The position numbers were made by a program, and so were the translations under genes. A stretch of 14,251 bases of DNA, from assembly GCA_007116755.1 (NCBI GenBank), contig SKHU01000097.1, positions 1-14,251 on the forward strand. Direction: 5' to 3'. The notes beneath the pieces were generated by a model that had not been told where the DNA came from, ran no database searches, and saw nothing but the letters and a program-made list of their open reading frames with translations. Shown piece after piece: positions 12,934 to 14,251 of this stretch. Position 1 is the first letter of the stretch, and every line of letters starts with the position of its first letter. The DNA comes from Alphaproteobacteria bacterium (GTDB taxonomy: Bacteria > Pseudomonadota > Alphaproteobacteria > Micavibrionales > CSBR16-224).

Positions 12934-14135
12934 TGATATTTAAAGACTGTCACATCATGAGAAACGGCTTTCTCATCTTTTGTTTTGTGGTTTTGCTGGC
13001 AGCTTCACCGGAGCGCGCCTTTGCGGAAGACATTCACCGTATTCCCGAAGACCGCAGCAAAGCCGTGTTTTTTGTCTATTACCATATCGGCGAAGACCAG
13101 TATCCCGGTGCCAATATACAGCTTGAACGCTTCCGCGAGCATATTCAGGAAATGCGCAGCAAAGAATACAATGTTCTGCCGCTGCCGCAGATTGTCGCAG
13201 CCTTGAAAAACGGAACAAAACTGCCGCATCACACTATCGGCATCACGCTGGAAGGTGCGTATCGCAGCACTGTCGAAAATGCCGTACCGCTGCTGCTTGA
13301 GGCCGGACTGCCCTTTACGCTTTTTATCACGCCCGAGCGCGTTGACCGTGCCGGAGGTTTTTATGCCGACTGGCAGGATATCCGCCGCCTGATGCGCAAC
13401 GATCAGGTGACGATCGGCGCGATGCCCTATACGTTCCGTAATCTGACACGGCTTGACGAAGACGAGACGCGCCGGCAAATCAGCCGCGCCCGCGCCCGTT
13501 TTCGGGAAGAAACAGGCAGCATTCCCGAACTCTTTGCCTTTCCCTACGGCGAATATACAGCCGGCGTTCAGGATATACTGGCGGAATACGGTTTCACCGC
13601 CGCTTTCGCACAGCATTCCGGCGTGGCCGCACACGGCGCATCCGATCTGATGGCGCTGCCACGTTTCACCATGACCGACCGCTACGGCGGACTGGATCGG
13701 TTCCGCCTGACGGCGCGCAGCCTGCCCTTTCCCGTCACGGAAGAAATTCCGGAAACGATGTTCCGCGATGAAGATATCTCCGCATCACAACTGATCGGCT
13801 TTACGCTGCCCGAATCATTGCGCGATGCGGAAGGCACGCCGGCCTGTTTTATCTCCGGCATTGGAAAAATCGACCTGCAAATCACAGCAGACAGGCGCGT
13901 TACCGTACCGCCGGTCGAGAATTTTACCGAGCGCCGCACACGTATGAACTGTACCCTGCCGGTGCTGGGCGCAGAGGAAACAAAACACCGCGAACAGCTC
14001 TGGCGCTGGTACGGCCGAATTTTCGTGACGCGCAGCGCCGTTGATATCGAAGAAGACGAGGAAGAAGATGCGGAAAACATCGGCAGATCACCCGCAACAA
14101 CAGAAGAAGACAGCCTCTCCGATTTCAATGAGTAA
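12933..14135 (+). CDS. Secreted polysaccharide-deacetylase-fold protein with degenerate active site
   Basis: The 400-residue protein has a signal peptide (hydrophobic core about 13-24, cut probably after AFA at 29-31) and a CE4/NodB-type fold (about 43-265). The family plan is clear: VYYHIGEDQYPG (48-59), GITLEGAYRSTVENAVPLLLEAGLPFTLF (103-131), the motif 2 region VTIGAMPYTFRNLT (159-172) and FAFPYGEY (201-208). However, the expected TFDD of motif 1 reads TLEG (105-108), and the two metal-binding histidines of motif 2 (HxxxH) are M164 and F168. All three metal ligands are therefore changed, so N-deacetylase activity is unlikely. A C-terminal part (284-366, with FTLP, CFISG, MNCTLP and WRWYGR) and an acidic tail (371-400) follow. 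The ATG at 12933 has AAAGG about 8 bases upstream; an ATG at 12957 is an alternative with a shorter signal peptide. Confidence 0.88.
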   Translation: MIFKDCHIMRNGFLIFCFVVLLAASPERAFAEDIHRIPEDRSKAVFFVYYHIGEDQYPGANIQLERFREHIQEMRSKEYNVLPLPQIVAALKNGTKLPHHTIGITLEGAYRSTVENAVPLLLEAGLPFTLFITPERVDRAGGFYADWQDIRRLMRNDQVTIGAMPYTFRNLTRLDEDETRRQISRARARFREETGSIPELFAFPYGEYTAGVQDILAEYGFTAAFAQHSGVAAHGASDLMALPRFTMTDRYGGLDRFRLTARSLPFPVTEEIPETMFRDEDISASQLIGFTLPESLRDAEGTPACFISGIGKIDLQITADRRVTVPPVENFTERRTRMNCTLPVLGAEETKHREQLWRWYGRIFVTRSAVDIEEDEEEDAENIGRSPATTEEDSLSDFNE

Positions 14136-14185
14136 ACTGCGGGACATCACCTGTGGCAAATAAACGGCAAAGTATTCTATAAACT

Positions 14186-14212
14186 AAAAAGCGCCCCGAC
14201 AGGGCGCTTTTT
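14186..14212. terminator. Bidirectional rho-independent terminator between the deacetylase-like gene and tRNA-Ser
   Basis: AAAAA-GCGCCC (14191-14196), loop CGACA, GGGCGC (14202-14207)-TTTTT forms a symmetric hairpin with a T tail on both strands. It lies 50 bases after the deacetylase-like stop codon and 6 bases beyond the 3' end of the convergent tRNA-Ser, and can end both transcripts. Confidence 0.88.
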
Positions 14213-14218
14213 GATTTG

Positions 14219-14251
14219 TGGCGGAGAGGATGGGATTCGAACCCACGATAC
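14219..14251 (-). tRNA. tRNA-Ser, 3' part only (runs off the right edge)
   Basis: On the minus strand the visible end reads GTATC, then a T arm (GTGGG-TTCGAAT-CCCAT), then CCTCTCC, a G discriminator base and encoded CCA. The G discriminator, the CCTCTCC acceptor strand and the remnant of a long variable arm (GTATC) fit a serine tRNA. The anticodon is outside the window, so the isoacceptor cannot be given. Confidence 0.85.

Noticed and set aside
14186..14251. tRNA-Ser 3' end as a possible phage or island attachment site
   Set aside because: No integrase gene and no repeated copy of the tRNA 3' end is found in the window; the adjacent hairpin is an ordinary terminator.

Overview
This 14.25 kb window looks like ordinary chromosome from a Gram-negative, most likely alphaproteobacterial, genome of middling GC content. 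The main pointers are a short type phosphatidylserine decarboxylase next to pssA, a metC-sseA pair, a periplasmic deacetylase-like protein of a type I associate with Alphaproteobacteria, and an AsmA-like protein. No integrase, transposase, CRISPR array or phage gene is visible. The lineage is an inference from gene types; no rRNA is present.

Layout, left to right. (1) 1-1584, minus strand: a truncated unknown gene, a membrane-tethered HExxH metallopeptidase-like protein and an ankyrin-repeat protein. (2) 1585-2407, plus strand: two small unknown genes (67 and 155 aa), each with its own recognisable promoter; the first may be read from a leaderless mRNA. (3) 2408-3482, minus strand: tRNA-Gly(UCC), then an AsmA-like protein and a 78-aa unknown, apparently one transcript starting at the tRNA promoter. 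(4) 3534-8340, minus strand: a compact six-gene cluster transcribed psd > pssA > NUDIX hydrolase > three-helix membrane protein > sseA > metC. Psd and PssA carry out the two consecutive steps of phosphatidylethanolamine synthesis; SseA and MetC are sulfur amino acid enzymes. Two junctions are ATGA stop/start overlaps. (5) 8489-11463, plus strand: a LOG-family phosphoribohydrolase, a GGDEF diguanylate cyclase and an orphan secreted protein with a TcpQ-like C-terminal domain. (6) 11507-12858, minus strand: a RutE-like nitroreductase followed by tsaB. (7) 12933-14135, plus strand: a secreted polysaccharide-deacetylase-fold protein whose metal-binding and catalytic residues are replaced. (8) A bidirectional terminator and the 3' part of a tRNA-Ser at the right edge.

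The points most worth following are the apparent deacetylase pseudoenzyme at 12933-14135, the two-domain TcpQ-like orphan at 10348-11463, the metallopeptidase/ankyrin pair with a shared promoter-proximal motif at the left, and the uncharacterised small genes around 1675-2644. I see no clear multi-gene novel defence or mobile system. No intergenic gap exceeds 300 bases; the largest (8341-8488) separates the divergent psd and LOG genes.
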